Below, piece after piece: positions 13,011 to 22,373 of a stretch of DNA of 64,000 bases. The notes below the pieces were generated by a model. The model was not told the origin of the DNA and did not search any database. It saw only the letters and a list, made by a program, of their open reading frames with translations. Source of the DNA: Mercurialis annua (taxonomy: Eukaryota > Streptophyta > Magnoliopsida > Malpighiales > Euphorbiaceae). How positions within the stretch are numbered: position 1 is the first letter of the stretch; the number at the start of each line of letters is the position of its first letter. The translations under genes and the position numbers were made by a program. The stretch covers positions 9,563,001-9,627,000 of the forward strand of contig NC_065573.1 of NCBI RefSeq assembly GCF_937616625.2, given 5' to 3'.

Positions 13011-13480
13011 ACAAAAAAAGAAATTGTACAGTACGGAATTAAATAAAAAAAGACTGAACTCATAAAAAAAAAAAAGATAGACCGATCGTTCGAGTCGTTC
13101 CAATTCATTTAAGCCAGTATAGATATCAAAAAAAGACGGGAGCGCCGTCTTCGCAAACATGAATAGATTAGGAGAGATGGAGCTTGTACAGTACTACCAG
13201 TACCAGAAATGCATCTCCTTCGTCCGCGCGCGATAGCTCTACCTGGCGTGCCGTGCCGTCTTGTATGCAAGCGAAGCGCTATTGGAGGCAATAGAATAAA
13301 TAGCTCACTGAGCGATGATTGATGTAGCCCCCCACCTCTGAAAGCTGAAGGAAGGCAGTGCCCTCGATTGTTTTATTCTAGAGAGAAGAAAAGAATTATG
13401 GCGCCCCAGAACCGTGACATCCAGCAGCAGCATCCCCTTGCGTGCGAGAGACTTCTAGAAAAAAATTCTAAGTCATCACC
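13011..13480. other. Unassigned sequence left of trnS-GCU
   Basis: This is about 470 bp with mixed composition. An A-rich left part contains several A runs. A more GC-rich centre around 13220-13260 has CCGCGCGCG and alternating CGTGCCGTGCCG. I did not recognise a plastid or mitochondrial gene here. The minus-strand frames of 87 and 60 codons (12897-13160 and 13109-13291) are low in complexity, overlap each other and show no family signature, so I do not call genes. The base composition differs from typical plastid spacer and could be mitochondrial or nuclear. Confidence 0.5.
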
Positions 13481-13567
13481 GGAAAGAGAGGGATTCGAAC
13501 CCTCGGTACGAATAACTCGTACAACGGATTAGCAATCCGACGCTTTAGTCCACTCAGCCATCTCTCC
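13481..13567 (-). tRNA. trnS-GCU: tRNA-Ser (anticodon GCU), plastid-type copy
   Basis: Read on the minus strand, this 87-nt sequence folds as a class II tRNA. The acceptor arm pairs GGAGAGA with TCTTTCC (one G-U). The anticodon loop TTGCTAA carries GCT. The long variable arm pairs GTACGA with TCGTAC, and the T-arm GAGGG-TTCGAAT-CCCTC is perfect. No CCA is encoded and there is no intron. The sequence and the AT-rich DNA on its 5' side match what I know of angiosperm plastid trnS-GCU. As a copy inside nuclear satellite it is probably not functional in protein synthesis, because nuclear tRNA genes need internal A and B boxes read by Pol III and organelle tRNAs serve organelle ribosomes. It has no visible disabling mutation, so the capture may be recent. 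Confidence 0.92.
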
Positions 13568-14150
13568 CGATTGAAAAAGGATACTTACTATGTTACATAC
13601 AAGTAACGCTTAAAAAATAAAAAAAGCCTTTATTCTTTATTCTTTCTTTATTTTATTACTTTACTTTCAATTTTCAGAATTCTTTCAGAATTCCTTTTTA
13701 TAGTTCGTTTTTTTTATATGGTTTTATACGGAGCTATAAAATTTAATACACCCGATATTTAATATCTCCTATTAATTATTCTATTAATATTCATTATTCT
13801 AATTATTATATTCATTATATTGTATTAATTTAATTAATAATTTTAATTAATAATTCATTATATAATTAGTAATTTTTTAATTAATTTTTTAAAACAGAAT
13901 AAAATGTTTATATAAAAATAAAATGTTTATATAAAAATAAAATATATTTATATAAAAATAAAATATATATATATAATAAAATATAATAAATAAATATATA
14001 AAAGAAAATAATATATAAAAAATTATAAAAAATTTCAATAAATAATATAAGAAAAATATAAGAAATGTAAGAAAATATTCGTATATATTTAGTATATAAT
14101 TTAATGGAAAATACAACTCTAAAATAAATATAGAAAACTTTCATCCGTAA
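13568..14150 (-). other. AT-rich plastid-like spacer upstream of trnS-GCU
   Basis: This stretch lies 5' of the tRNA on its strand and is very AT-rich, with T and A runs, TTAATTAATAATT repeats and no codon structure. Its start, with GATTGAAAAAGGATAC and later AAAAAGCCTTTATTC, resembles the trnS-trnG intergenic region of non-grass plastomes; this is from memory and unverified. The 75- and 78-codon minus-strand frames at 13889-14144 are Phe/Ile/Tyr-rich by-products of the base composition, not genes. The satellite resumes abruptly at 14151. Confidence 0.7.
13897..13985. repeat. AT-rich minisatellite, 19-21-bp period
   Basis: The block AAAATGTTTATATAAA begins at 13901 and recurs at 13920. Diverged copies (AAAATATATTTATATAAA, AAAATATATAT) start at 13939 and 13960. 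The spacing is 19, 19 and 21 bp. Such slippage repeats are common in plastid spacers. Confidence 0.75.
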
Positions 14151-16048
14151 GCTAGATTAGTATGTCCAGTCTTAAATCTCTTTAACGCGTCGTTCTGATT
14201 ACCTAAGCATGGTTAGGTTCTATTACGCAAAAAGTGTGCATAAAAAGTGACGCTAGATTAGTATGTTCTGTCTCAAGTCTCTTTAACGCGTCGTTTCGCT
14301 TACCATACTTATCTAGCGTCACAAGTCTCTTTAACGCGTCGTTCCGATTACCTAAGCATGGTTAGGTTATATTAAGCAAAGCGTGCGTGAAAAGTGACGT
14401 TAGATTAGTACGTCGCGTCTCAAGTCTCTCTAATACGTCGTTCCGATTTCCTAAGCATTGTTAGGTTATATTACGCAAAGTGTGCGTGAAAAGTGACACT
14501 AGATTAGTATGTCTCGTCTCAAGTCTCCATACGCGTCGTTTTGATTTCCTAAGCATGGTTATGTCACATTTCGCAAAGTGTGCGTAAAAAGTGACGCTAT
14601 ATTAATATTGCGCGTCTCAAGTCTCTTTCGATTATAATGCTTATGTCGCGTCACAAGTCTCTCTAACACGTCGTTCTGATTACCTAAGCATGGTTAGGTT
14701 ATATGAGGCAAAGTATGCGTGAAAAATGACAATAGATTAGTATGTCGCGTCTTAAGTCTATTTAATACGTCGTTTCAATTAATTAAGCATGGTTAGGTTA
14801 TATTACGCACAATGTACGTGAAAAATGACAATAGATTAGTATGTCGTGTCTTCAGTCTATCTAACTTGTCATTCTGATTACCTAAGCATTGTGAAAAGCG
14901 ACGCTAGATTAGTATGTCGCGTCTCAATTCTCTTTATTGCGTTGTTCCGATTACCTAAGCATGGTTAGGTTATACTCCCTCCGTCCCGTAAAGATAGAAA
15001 AAGTAGCTACTTTTTTTGTCCCACAAAGATAGAAAAAGTAGTGTTAGTTAACTATAAAATTATTAAAATACCCTTATATCAACATTAATTGATTTAAAGT
15101 TTCAATGTATGGTTTTTATGCATCTAAAATTCTATTGGCTAATATTTATATAGTGGCTTTGGGTTGTGTGAATCACTAATTTATTATGATTTACTTCAAG
15201 AAATTAAAAGGACAATTTAGGAAAATTATCACAAATTACCTATAATTAACTACTTTCTTAATTCTTGTGAAATAACTACTTTTTCTATCTTTACGGGGCG
15301 GAGGGAGTATTACACAAAGCGTGCGTGAAAAGTAACGCTAGATTAGTATTTCGCGTCTCAAGTCTCTTTAAAGCGTCATTCCGATTATCTAAGTACGGTT
15401 AGGTTATATTATGCAAAGTGTACGTGAAAAGTGACACTAGATTAGTATGTCGCGTCTAAAGTCACTTTAACGCGTCGTTCTGATTACCTAAGCGTGGTTT
15501 GGTTATATTACACAATGTGTGCGTAAAAAGTGACGCTAGATTAGTATGTCCCGTCTCGAGTCTTTTTAACGCGTCGTTTCGATTGCCATGCTTATGTCGA
15601 GTCACAAGTCTTTCTAACGCATCGTTCCGATTACCTAACCATGGTTAGGTTATATTACGCAAAGTGTGCGTGAAAAATGACAATAGAATAGTATATCGCG
15701 TCTCAAGTCTATTTAACGCGTCGTTCCTATTATCTAAGCATGGTTAGGTTATATTACGCAGAGTGTACGTGAAAAGTGACGCTAGATTAGTATGTCGCGT
15801 CTCAAGGCTCTCTAACGCGTTGTTCTGATTACCTAAGCATGGTTAGGTTATATTACGCAAAGTGTGCGTGAAAAGTGACGCTAGATTAGTATGTCGCGTC
15901 TCAATTCTCTTTGTCGCGTTGTTCCGCTTACCTAAGCATGGTTAGGTTATTGCACAAAGCGTGCATGAAAAGTAACGCTAGGTTAGTATGTCGTGTCTCA
16001 AGTCTCTTTAACGTGTCGATTCGATTACCATGCTTATGTAGCGTCACA
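14151..16048 (+). repeat. Satellite, module C copy 1 (contains MITE)
   Basis: These are forward monomers repeated at 56493-58318 at an offset near 42.3 kb. Shared features include TGTCCAGTCTTAAATC at the start, a CTTACCATACTTATCT half-monomer, a truncated monomer ending AAGCATTGTGAAAAGCG and the same MITE at the same position. Copy 2 lacks about 50 bp corresponding to 14621-14670 and about 40 bp near 15630-15670. The homology ends at GCGTCAC near 16047. The left edge coincides with the end of the organelle-type insertion. Confidence 0.88.
14975..15307. mobile_element. Stowaway-like MITE, copy 1 (333 bp)
   Basis: The element has 32-bp terminal inverted repeats beginning CTCCCTCCGTCCCG on the left. 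The right end is their reverse complement, with a single mismatch at position 10. It is flanked by TA at 14973-14974 and 15308-15309, and removing one TA plus the element restores an ordinary monomer (GGTTATATTACAC). The interior is AT-rich, has no open reading frame and contains a second copy of AAAGATAGAAAAAGTAG. These are the hallmarks of non-autonomous Tc1/mariner-type (Stowaway) MITEs. It has no transposase and would need one supplied elsewhere. Confidence 0.95.
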
Positions 16049-17750
16049 AGTCTCTCTAACGCGTCGTTCCGATTACCTAAGCATGGTTAGGTTATATTAT
16101 GAAAATTGAGCGTGATAAGTGAAAATAGATTAGTACGTCACTTCTCAAGTCTCTTTAACGCGTTGTTCCTATTTCCTAAGCATAGTTAGATTGTATTACG
16201 CAAAGAGTGCATGAATAGTGACGCTAGATTCGTATGTCGCGTCTCAAGTCTTTTTAAGGCGTCGCTCCGATTACCTAAGCATGGTTAGGTTATATTACGT
16301 AAAGTGTGAGTACAAAGTATTGCTATAATAGTATGGCGCGTCTCAAATGACTTTAACGCGTCGTTCCAATTACCTAAGCATGGTTAGGTTATATTACGGA
16401 AAGTGTGCGTAAAAAGTGACGCTAGATTAGTATGTCGCGTCACAAGTCTCTCTAACGCGTCGTTCAAATTACCTAAGCATGGTTATATTATATTACGCAA
16501 AGTGTGCGTGAAAAGTGATGCTAGATTAGTATGTCACGTCTCAATTCTCTTTAACGCGTCGTTCCGAATACCATGCTTATGTTGCGTCACAAGTCTCTTA
16601 ATATGTCGTTCGATTACCTAAGCAGTGTTTGATTATATTACGCAAAGTGTGCGTGAAAAGTTACGATAGATTAGTATGTCGCGTCTCAAGTCTCTTTAAC
16701 GCGCTGTTTCGATTACCATGCTTATGTCGCGTCACAAGTCTCTTTAACACGTCGTTCCGGTTACCAAATCACGGTTCGGTTATATTACGCAATGTGTGCG
16801 TAAAAAGTGACTCTAGATTAGTATGGCACGTCTCAAGTCTCTTTAACGCGTCGTTTCTATTACATGCTTATGTCACGTTACAAGTCTCTTTAACACGTCA
16901 TTCCGATTACCAAAGAATGGTTAGGTTATATTACGCAAAGTGTGCGTGAAAAGTTACAATGGATTAGTATGTCGCGTCTCAAGTCCTTATAACGCCTCTT
17001 TCCGATTACCTAAGCATGGTTAGGTTATTTTACGTAAAGTGTGCGTGAAAAGTGACGCTAGATTAGTATGTCACGTCTATATTCTCTTTAACGCGTAGTT
17101 CCGAATACCATGCTTAATATTACGCAATATGTGCGCAAAACGTGACGCTAGATTAGTATGGCGCGTCTCAAGTCTCTTTAACGCGTCGTTTCGATTACCA
17201 TGCTTATATTACGTTACAAGTCTCTTTAACACGTCATTCCGATTATCAAAGAATGGTTAGGTTATATTACGCAAAGTGTGCGTGAAAAATTACAATGGAT
17301 TAGTATGTCGCGTCTCAAGTCTTTATAACGCCTCTTTACGATTACCTTAGCATGGTTAGGTTATTTTACGTAAAGTGTGCGTGAAAAGTAACGCTAGATT
17401 AGTATGTCGCGTCTCAAGTCTCTTTAATGTGTCGTTCAGTTTAAATAAGCATGGTTAGGTTATATTACGCAAAGTGTGCGTAAAAAGTGACGCTAGATTA
17501 GTATGGCGCATTTCAAGTCGTTTCGATTACCATGCTTATGTCGTGTCACTAGTGTCTCTAACGCGTCGTTCTGATTACCTAAGCATGGTTGGTTATATTA
17601 CGCAAAGTGTGCGTCAAAAGTGACAATAGATTAGTATGTCGCGTCTTATGTCTCTTTAACGCGTCATTCCGATTACCTAAGCATAGTTAGGTTATTTTAC
17701 GCAAAGTGTGCATGAAAAGTGACGCTAGATTAGTATGTCGCGTCTCAAGT
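16049..17750 (+). repeat. Satellite, irregular forward array
   Basis: These are forward 99-bp monomers with several half-monomers. There is a local duplication of an approximately 0.4-kb block: 16855-17070 resembles 17195-17400, with shared CCTTATAACGCC or CTTTATAACGCC and a TTACAATGGATTAG variant. Frames of 72 and 106 codons at 16403-16949 only follow the satellite period where the usual TAG in GGTTAGG has mutated. No gene is present. Confidence 0.88.
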
Positions 17751-18937
17751 CGCTTTAACGCGTGTTCCGATTACTTAAGCATAATTAGGTTATATTACGC
17801 AAAGTGTGCATGAAAAGTGACGCTAGATTAGTATGTCGCGACTCAAGTCTCTTTAACGCGTCGTTCCGATTACCAAAGCATGGTTAGGGTATATTACGCA
17901 AAGTGTGCGTGAAAAGTAACGTTAGATTAGTATGGCGCGTCATATGTCTCTTTAATGCGTCGTTCCGATTACCTAACCATGGTTAGGTTATACTACGGGA
18001 AGTGTGCGTGAAAAGTGACACTAGATTAGTATGTCACGTCGCAAGTCTATTTAACGCATCGTTCCGATTACCTAAGCATGGTTAGGTTATTTTACACAAA
18101 GTATGCGTGAAAAGTGACGCAAGATTAGTATGTCGGGTCTCAAGTCTCTTTAACGCGTCGTTCCGATTACCTAAGCATGTTATGTTATATTAGGCCAAAT
18201 GCGCGTTAAAAGAGTCGCTAGATTAGTATGTCACGTCACAAATCTCTTTTACGAGTCGTTACGATTACATATGCATGTCTAAGTTATACTACCAAAAGTG
18301 TGCGTAAAAAGTGACGCTAGATTAGTATGACGCGTCCAAGTTATTTTAACGTGTCGTTCTGCGTAAAAAGTGACGCTAGATTAGTATGGCGCGTCTCAAG
18401 TCTCTTTAACGCATCGTTTCGATTACCATCTTTATGTCACGTTACAAGTCTCTCTAACAAATCGTTCCGATTACCAATGCATGTTTAGGTTAACGCAAAG
18501 TGTGCGTGAAAATTGACAATAAATTAGTATGTCGCGTCTCAAGTCTCTTTAACGCGTCGTTTCGATTACCTAAGTATGGTTAGGTTATTGTACACAAAGT
18601 GAGCGTGAAAAGTGTCGCTAGATTAGCATGTCGCGTCTCAAGTCTCTTTAACGCGTCATTCCGATTACCTAAGAATGGTTAGGTTATCCTACGCAAAGTG
18701 TGCGTGAAAAGTGACGCTAGATTAGTATGTCGCGTCTCAAGTCTCTTTAACGCGTCGTTCCGATAACCTAAGCATGGTTATGTTATATTACGCCAAGTGC
18801 GAGTTTAAAGTGTCGCTAGGTTAGTATGTCGCATCACTCCCTTCAACGCGTTGTTACAATTACCTAAGCATGGTTAAGTTATATTACGCAAAGTGTGTTT
18901 AAAAAGTGACGCTAGATTAGTATGGCGCGCCTCAAGT
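17751..18937 (+). repeat. Module D HOR unit 1 (1187 bp)
   Basis: This is the first of three near-identical tandem units. The marker CGCTTTAACGCGTGTTCC occurs at 17751, 18938 and 20125, giving two exact periods of 1187 bp. The unit holds twelve GCTAGATTAG-type landmarks, including a monomer cut to about 60 bp (TCGTTCTGCGTAAAAAG near 18355) and a half-monomer. Its variant order also matches roughly 3575-4660 of module A, so D looks derived from part of A and then amplified. Confidence 0.93.
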
Positions 18938-20124
18938 CGCTTTAACGCGTGTTCCGATTACTTAAGCATAATTAGGTTATATTACGCAAAGTGTGCATGA
19001 AAAGTGACGCTAGATTAGTATGTCGCGACTCAAGTCTCTTTAACGCGTCGTTCCGATTACCAAAGCATGGTTAGGGTATATTACGCAAAGTGTGCGTGAA
19101 AAGTAACGTTAGATTAGTATGGCGCGTCCTATGTCTCTTTAATGCGTCGTTCCGATTACCTAACCATGGTTAGGTTATACTACGGGAAGTGTGCGTGAAA
19201 AGTGACACTAGATTAGTATGTCACATAGCAAGTCTATTTAACGCATCGTTCCGATTACCTAAGCATGGTTAGGTTATTTTACACAAAGTATGCGTGAAAA
19301 GTGACGCAAGATTAGTATGTCGGGTCTCAAGTCTCTTTAACGCGTCGTTCCGATTACCTAAGCATGTTATGTTATATTAGGCCAAATGCGCGTTAAAAGA
19401 GTCGCTAGATTAGTATGTCACGTCACAAATCTCTTTTACGAGTCGTTACGATTACATATGCATGTCTAAGTTATACTACCAAAAGTGTGCGTAAAAAGTG
19501 ACGCTAGATTAGTATGACGCGTCCAAGTTATTTTAACGTGTCGTTCTGCGTAAAAAGTGATGCTAGATTAGTATGGCGCGTCTCAAGTCTCTTTAACGCA
19601 TCGTTTCGATTACCATCTTTATGTCACGTTACAAGTCTCTCTAACAAATCGTTCCGATTACCAATGCATGTTTAGGTTAACGCAAAGTGTGCGTGAAAAT
19701 TGACAATAAATTAGTATGTCGCGTCTCAAGTCTCTTTAACGCGTCGTTTCGATTACCTAAGTATGGTTAGGTTATTGTACACAAAGTGAGCGTGAAAAGT
19801 GTCGCTAGATTAGCATGTCGCGTCTCAAGTCTCTTTAACGCGTCATTCCGATTACCTAAGAATGGTTAGGTTATCCTACGCAAAGTGTGCGTGAAAAGTG
19901 ACGCTAGATTAGTATGTCGCGTCTCAAGTCTCTTTAACGCGTCGTTCCGATAACCTAAGCATGGTTATGTTATATTACGCCAAGTGCGAGTTTAAAGTGT
20001 CGCTAGGTTAGTATGTCGCATCACTCCCTTCAACGCGTTGTTACAATTACCTAAGCATGGTTAAGTTATATTACGCAAAGTGTGTTTAAAAAGTGACGCT
20101 AGATTAGTATGGCGCGCCTCAAGT
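18938..20124 (+). repeat. Module D HOR unit 2 (1187 bp)
   Basis: This unit is the same length as unit 1. Visible differences are few, for example CGTCCTATG here against CGTCATATG in unit 1, and TCACATAGC against TCACGTCGC. Both units share the rare AAGCATGTTATG and TCACTCCCTTCAACG forms. This near-identity marks the most recently homogenised part of the window. Confidence 0.93.
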
Positions 20125-21045
20125 CGCTTTAACGCGTGTTCCGATTACTTAAGCATAATTAGGTTATATTACGCAAAGTGTGCATGAAAAGTGACGCTAG
20201 ATTAGTATGTCGCGACTCAAGTCTCTTTAACGCGTCGTTCCGATTACCAAAGCATGGTTAGGGTATATTACGCAAAGTGTGCGTGAAAAGTAACGTTAGA
20301 TTAGTATGGCGCGTCCTATGTCTCTTTAATGCGTCGTTCCGATTACCTAACCATGGTTAGGTTATACTACGGGAAGTGTGCGTGAAAAGTGACACTAGAT
20401 TAGTATGTCACATCGCAAGTCTATTTAACGCATCGTTCCGATTACCTAAGCATGGTTAGGTTATTTTACACAAAGTATGCGTGAAAAGTGACGCAAGATT
20501 AGTATGTCGGGTCTCAAGTCTCTTTAACGCGTCGTTCCGATTACCTAAGCATGGTTATGTTATATTAGGCCAAATGCGCGTTAAAAGAGTCGCTAGATTA
20601 GTATGTCACGTCACAAATCTCTTTAACGAGTCGTTACGATTACATATGCATGTCTAAGTTATACTACCAAAAGTGTGCGTGAAAAGTGACGCTAGATTAG
20701 TATGACGCGTCCAAGTTATTTTAACGTGTCGTTCTGCGTAAAAGGTGACGCTAGATTAGTATGGCGCGTCTCAAGTCTCTTTAACGCATCGTTTCGATTA
20801 CCATCCTTATGTCACGTTACAAGTCTCTCTAACAAATCGTTCCGATTACCAATGCATGTTTAGGTTAACGCAAAGTGTGCGTGAAAATTGACAATAAATT
20901 AGTATGTCGCGTCTCAAGTCTCTTTAACGCGTCGTTTCGATTACCTAAGTATGGTTAGGTTATTGTACACAAAGTGAGCGTGAAAAGTGTCGCTAGATTA
21001 GCATGTCGCGTCTCAAGTCTCTTTAACGCGTCATTCCGAATACCT
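20125..21045 (+). repeat. Module D HOR unit 3 (partial, about 920 bp)
   Basis: The third copy follows units 1 and 2 until about 21045. There TCATTCCGAATACC leads into other monomers instead of the CCTAAGAATGG form. It restores GG in AAGCATGGTTATG, where units 1 and 2 read AAGCATGTTATG, so it may preserve the older form. Confidence 0.9.
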
Positions 21046-22373
21046 AAGCATGGTTAGATTATATTACGCAAAGTGTGCGTGAAAAGTTATGCTAGATTAG
21101 TATGTCGCATCTCAAGTCTCTTTAACGCGTCGTTCCGATTACCTAAGCATGCTTAAGTTATATTACACAAAGTGTCCGTAAAAAGTGATGCTAGATTAGT
21201 ATCGCGCGTCTCAAGTCTCCTTAACGCGTCGTTTCAATTACCATACTTATGTCGCGTCAGAAATCTCTCTAACGCGTTGTTCCGATTACCTAAGCATGGT
21301 TAGGTTATATTACGCAAGGTTTGCGTAAAAAGTAATAATAGATAAGTTTGTCGCATCTCAAGTCTCTTTAACGCGTCGTTCCGATTACCTAATCATGGTT
21401 AGGTTATATTACAAAAAGTGTGCGTGAAAAGTAACAATAGATTAGTATGTCGCGTCTCAAGTCTACTTAGAGCGTCGTTCCGATTACCTAAGCATGGTTA
21501 GGTTATATTACAAAAAGTGTGCGTGAGAAGTAACAATAGATTAGTATGTCGCGTCTCAAGTCTCTTTAATGCGTCGTTCCGATTACCTAAGCATGGTTAG
21601 GTTACATTACGCTAAGTGTGCGTGAAAAGTGATGTTAGATTAGTATGGCGCAACTCAAGTCTCTTAAACGCGTCGTTTCAATTACCATGCTTATGTCGCA
21701 TCACAAGTCTCTCTAACGCGTAGTTCCAATTACCTAAGCATGGTTTGGTTATATTGTGCGTGAAAAGTGTTGCTAGATTAGTATGTTGCATCTCAAGGCT
21801 CTTTAAAGCGTCGTTCCAATTACCTAAGCATGGTTAGGTTATAATACGCAAAGTTTGCATAAAAAGTGATGCTAGATTAGTATGTCGCTTCTCCAGTCTC
21901 TTTAACGCGTCGTTTCGATTACCATGCTTATGTCACGTCACAAGTCTCTCTAACGCGTCGTTCCGATTACCTAAGCATAGTTAGGTTATAGTACGCAAAG
22001 TGTGCATAAAAAGGATCAATAGATTTGTATGTCGCGTCTCAAGTCTCTTTAACACGTCGTTCCGATTACCTAAGCATGGTTAGGTTATATTACGCATAGT
22101 GTGCTTGAAAAGTGACGCTAGATTAATATGTCCAAGTCTCTTTAACGCGTCGTTCCGATTACCTAAGCATGGTTAGGTTATATTACGCAAAGTGTGCGTA
22201 AAAAGTGACGCTAGATTAGTATGTTTCGTCTCAAGTCTCTTTAACGCGTCGTTTCGATTACCATACTTATCTCGCGTCACAAGTCTATTTAAAGCGTCGT
22301 TTCAATTACCTAAGCATGGTTAGGTTATATTACGCAAAGTGTGCGTGAAAAGTGACGTTAGATTAGTATGTCG
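21046..22373 (+). repeat. Satellite, forward array up to the strand switch
   Basis: These are ordinary forward monomers with half-monomers at about 21240, 21690, 21920 and 22260. The last copies carry the TGTTTCGTCTC variant, also found at 55317-55330, 55589 and 55838. The array ends at TTAGTATGTCG near 22373, where the next base continues on the opposite strand. No gene is present. Confidence 0.9.

Larger units (their letters stand above)
12871..14150. other. Non-satellite insertion, partly plastid-derived
   Basis: This is the only long stretch apart from the two MITEs that lacks satellite sequence. It is flanked by CGTCACAAGTCT on the left and GCTAGATTAG on the right. Inside are a 60-bp minisatellite, a region of unassigned origin, an intact plastid-type tRNA-Ser gene and an AT-rich plastid-like spacer. 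The satellite phase is not restored across it: about 72 bp of a monomer are missing, modulo 99. The left flank belongs to module B and the right flank to module C, so the DNA sits at a rearrangement breakpoint. The likely origin is organelle DNA captured in the nuclear array. Alternatively it is a mitochondrial segment that had itself taken up plastid DNA. Confidence 0.8.

Noticed and set aside
12897..13291. Frames of 87 and 60 codons on the minus strand of the insertion
   Set aside because: They overlap each other, one crosses the 60-bp minisatellite, and neither has a recognisable motif.
13360..13480. psbI or another plastid gene next to trnS-GCU
   Set aside because: No start codon followed by a plausible psbI-like short membrane peptide was found. 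The sequence does not look coding.
13889..14144. Phe/Ile/Tyr-rich frames of 75-78 codons that could look like a membrane protein
   Set aside because: They lie in AT-rich low-complexity spacer containing a 19-21-bp minisatellite. Composition alone explains the residues.
14975..15307. Autonomous transposon
   Set aside because: At 333 bp it has no room for a transposase and no open reading frame is visible.
16629..16949. 106-codon open reading frame, the longest in the window
   Set aside because: It runs over successive satellite units in the in-register frame, ends where the normal stop returns, and shows no domain.
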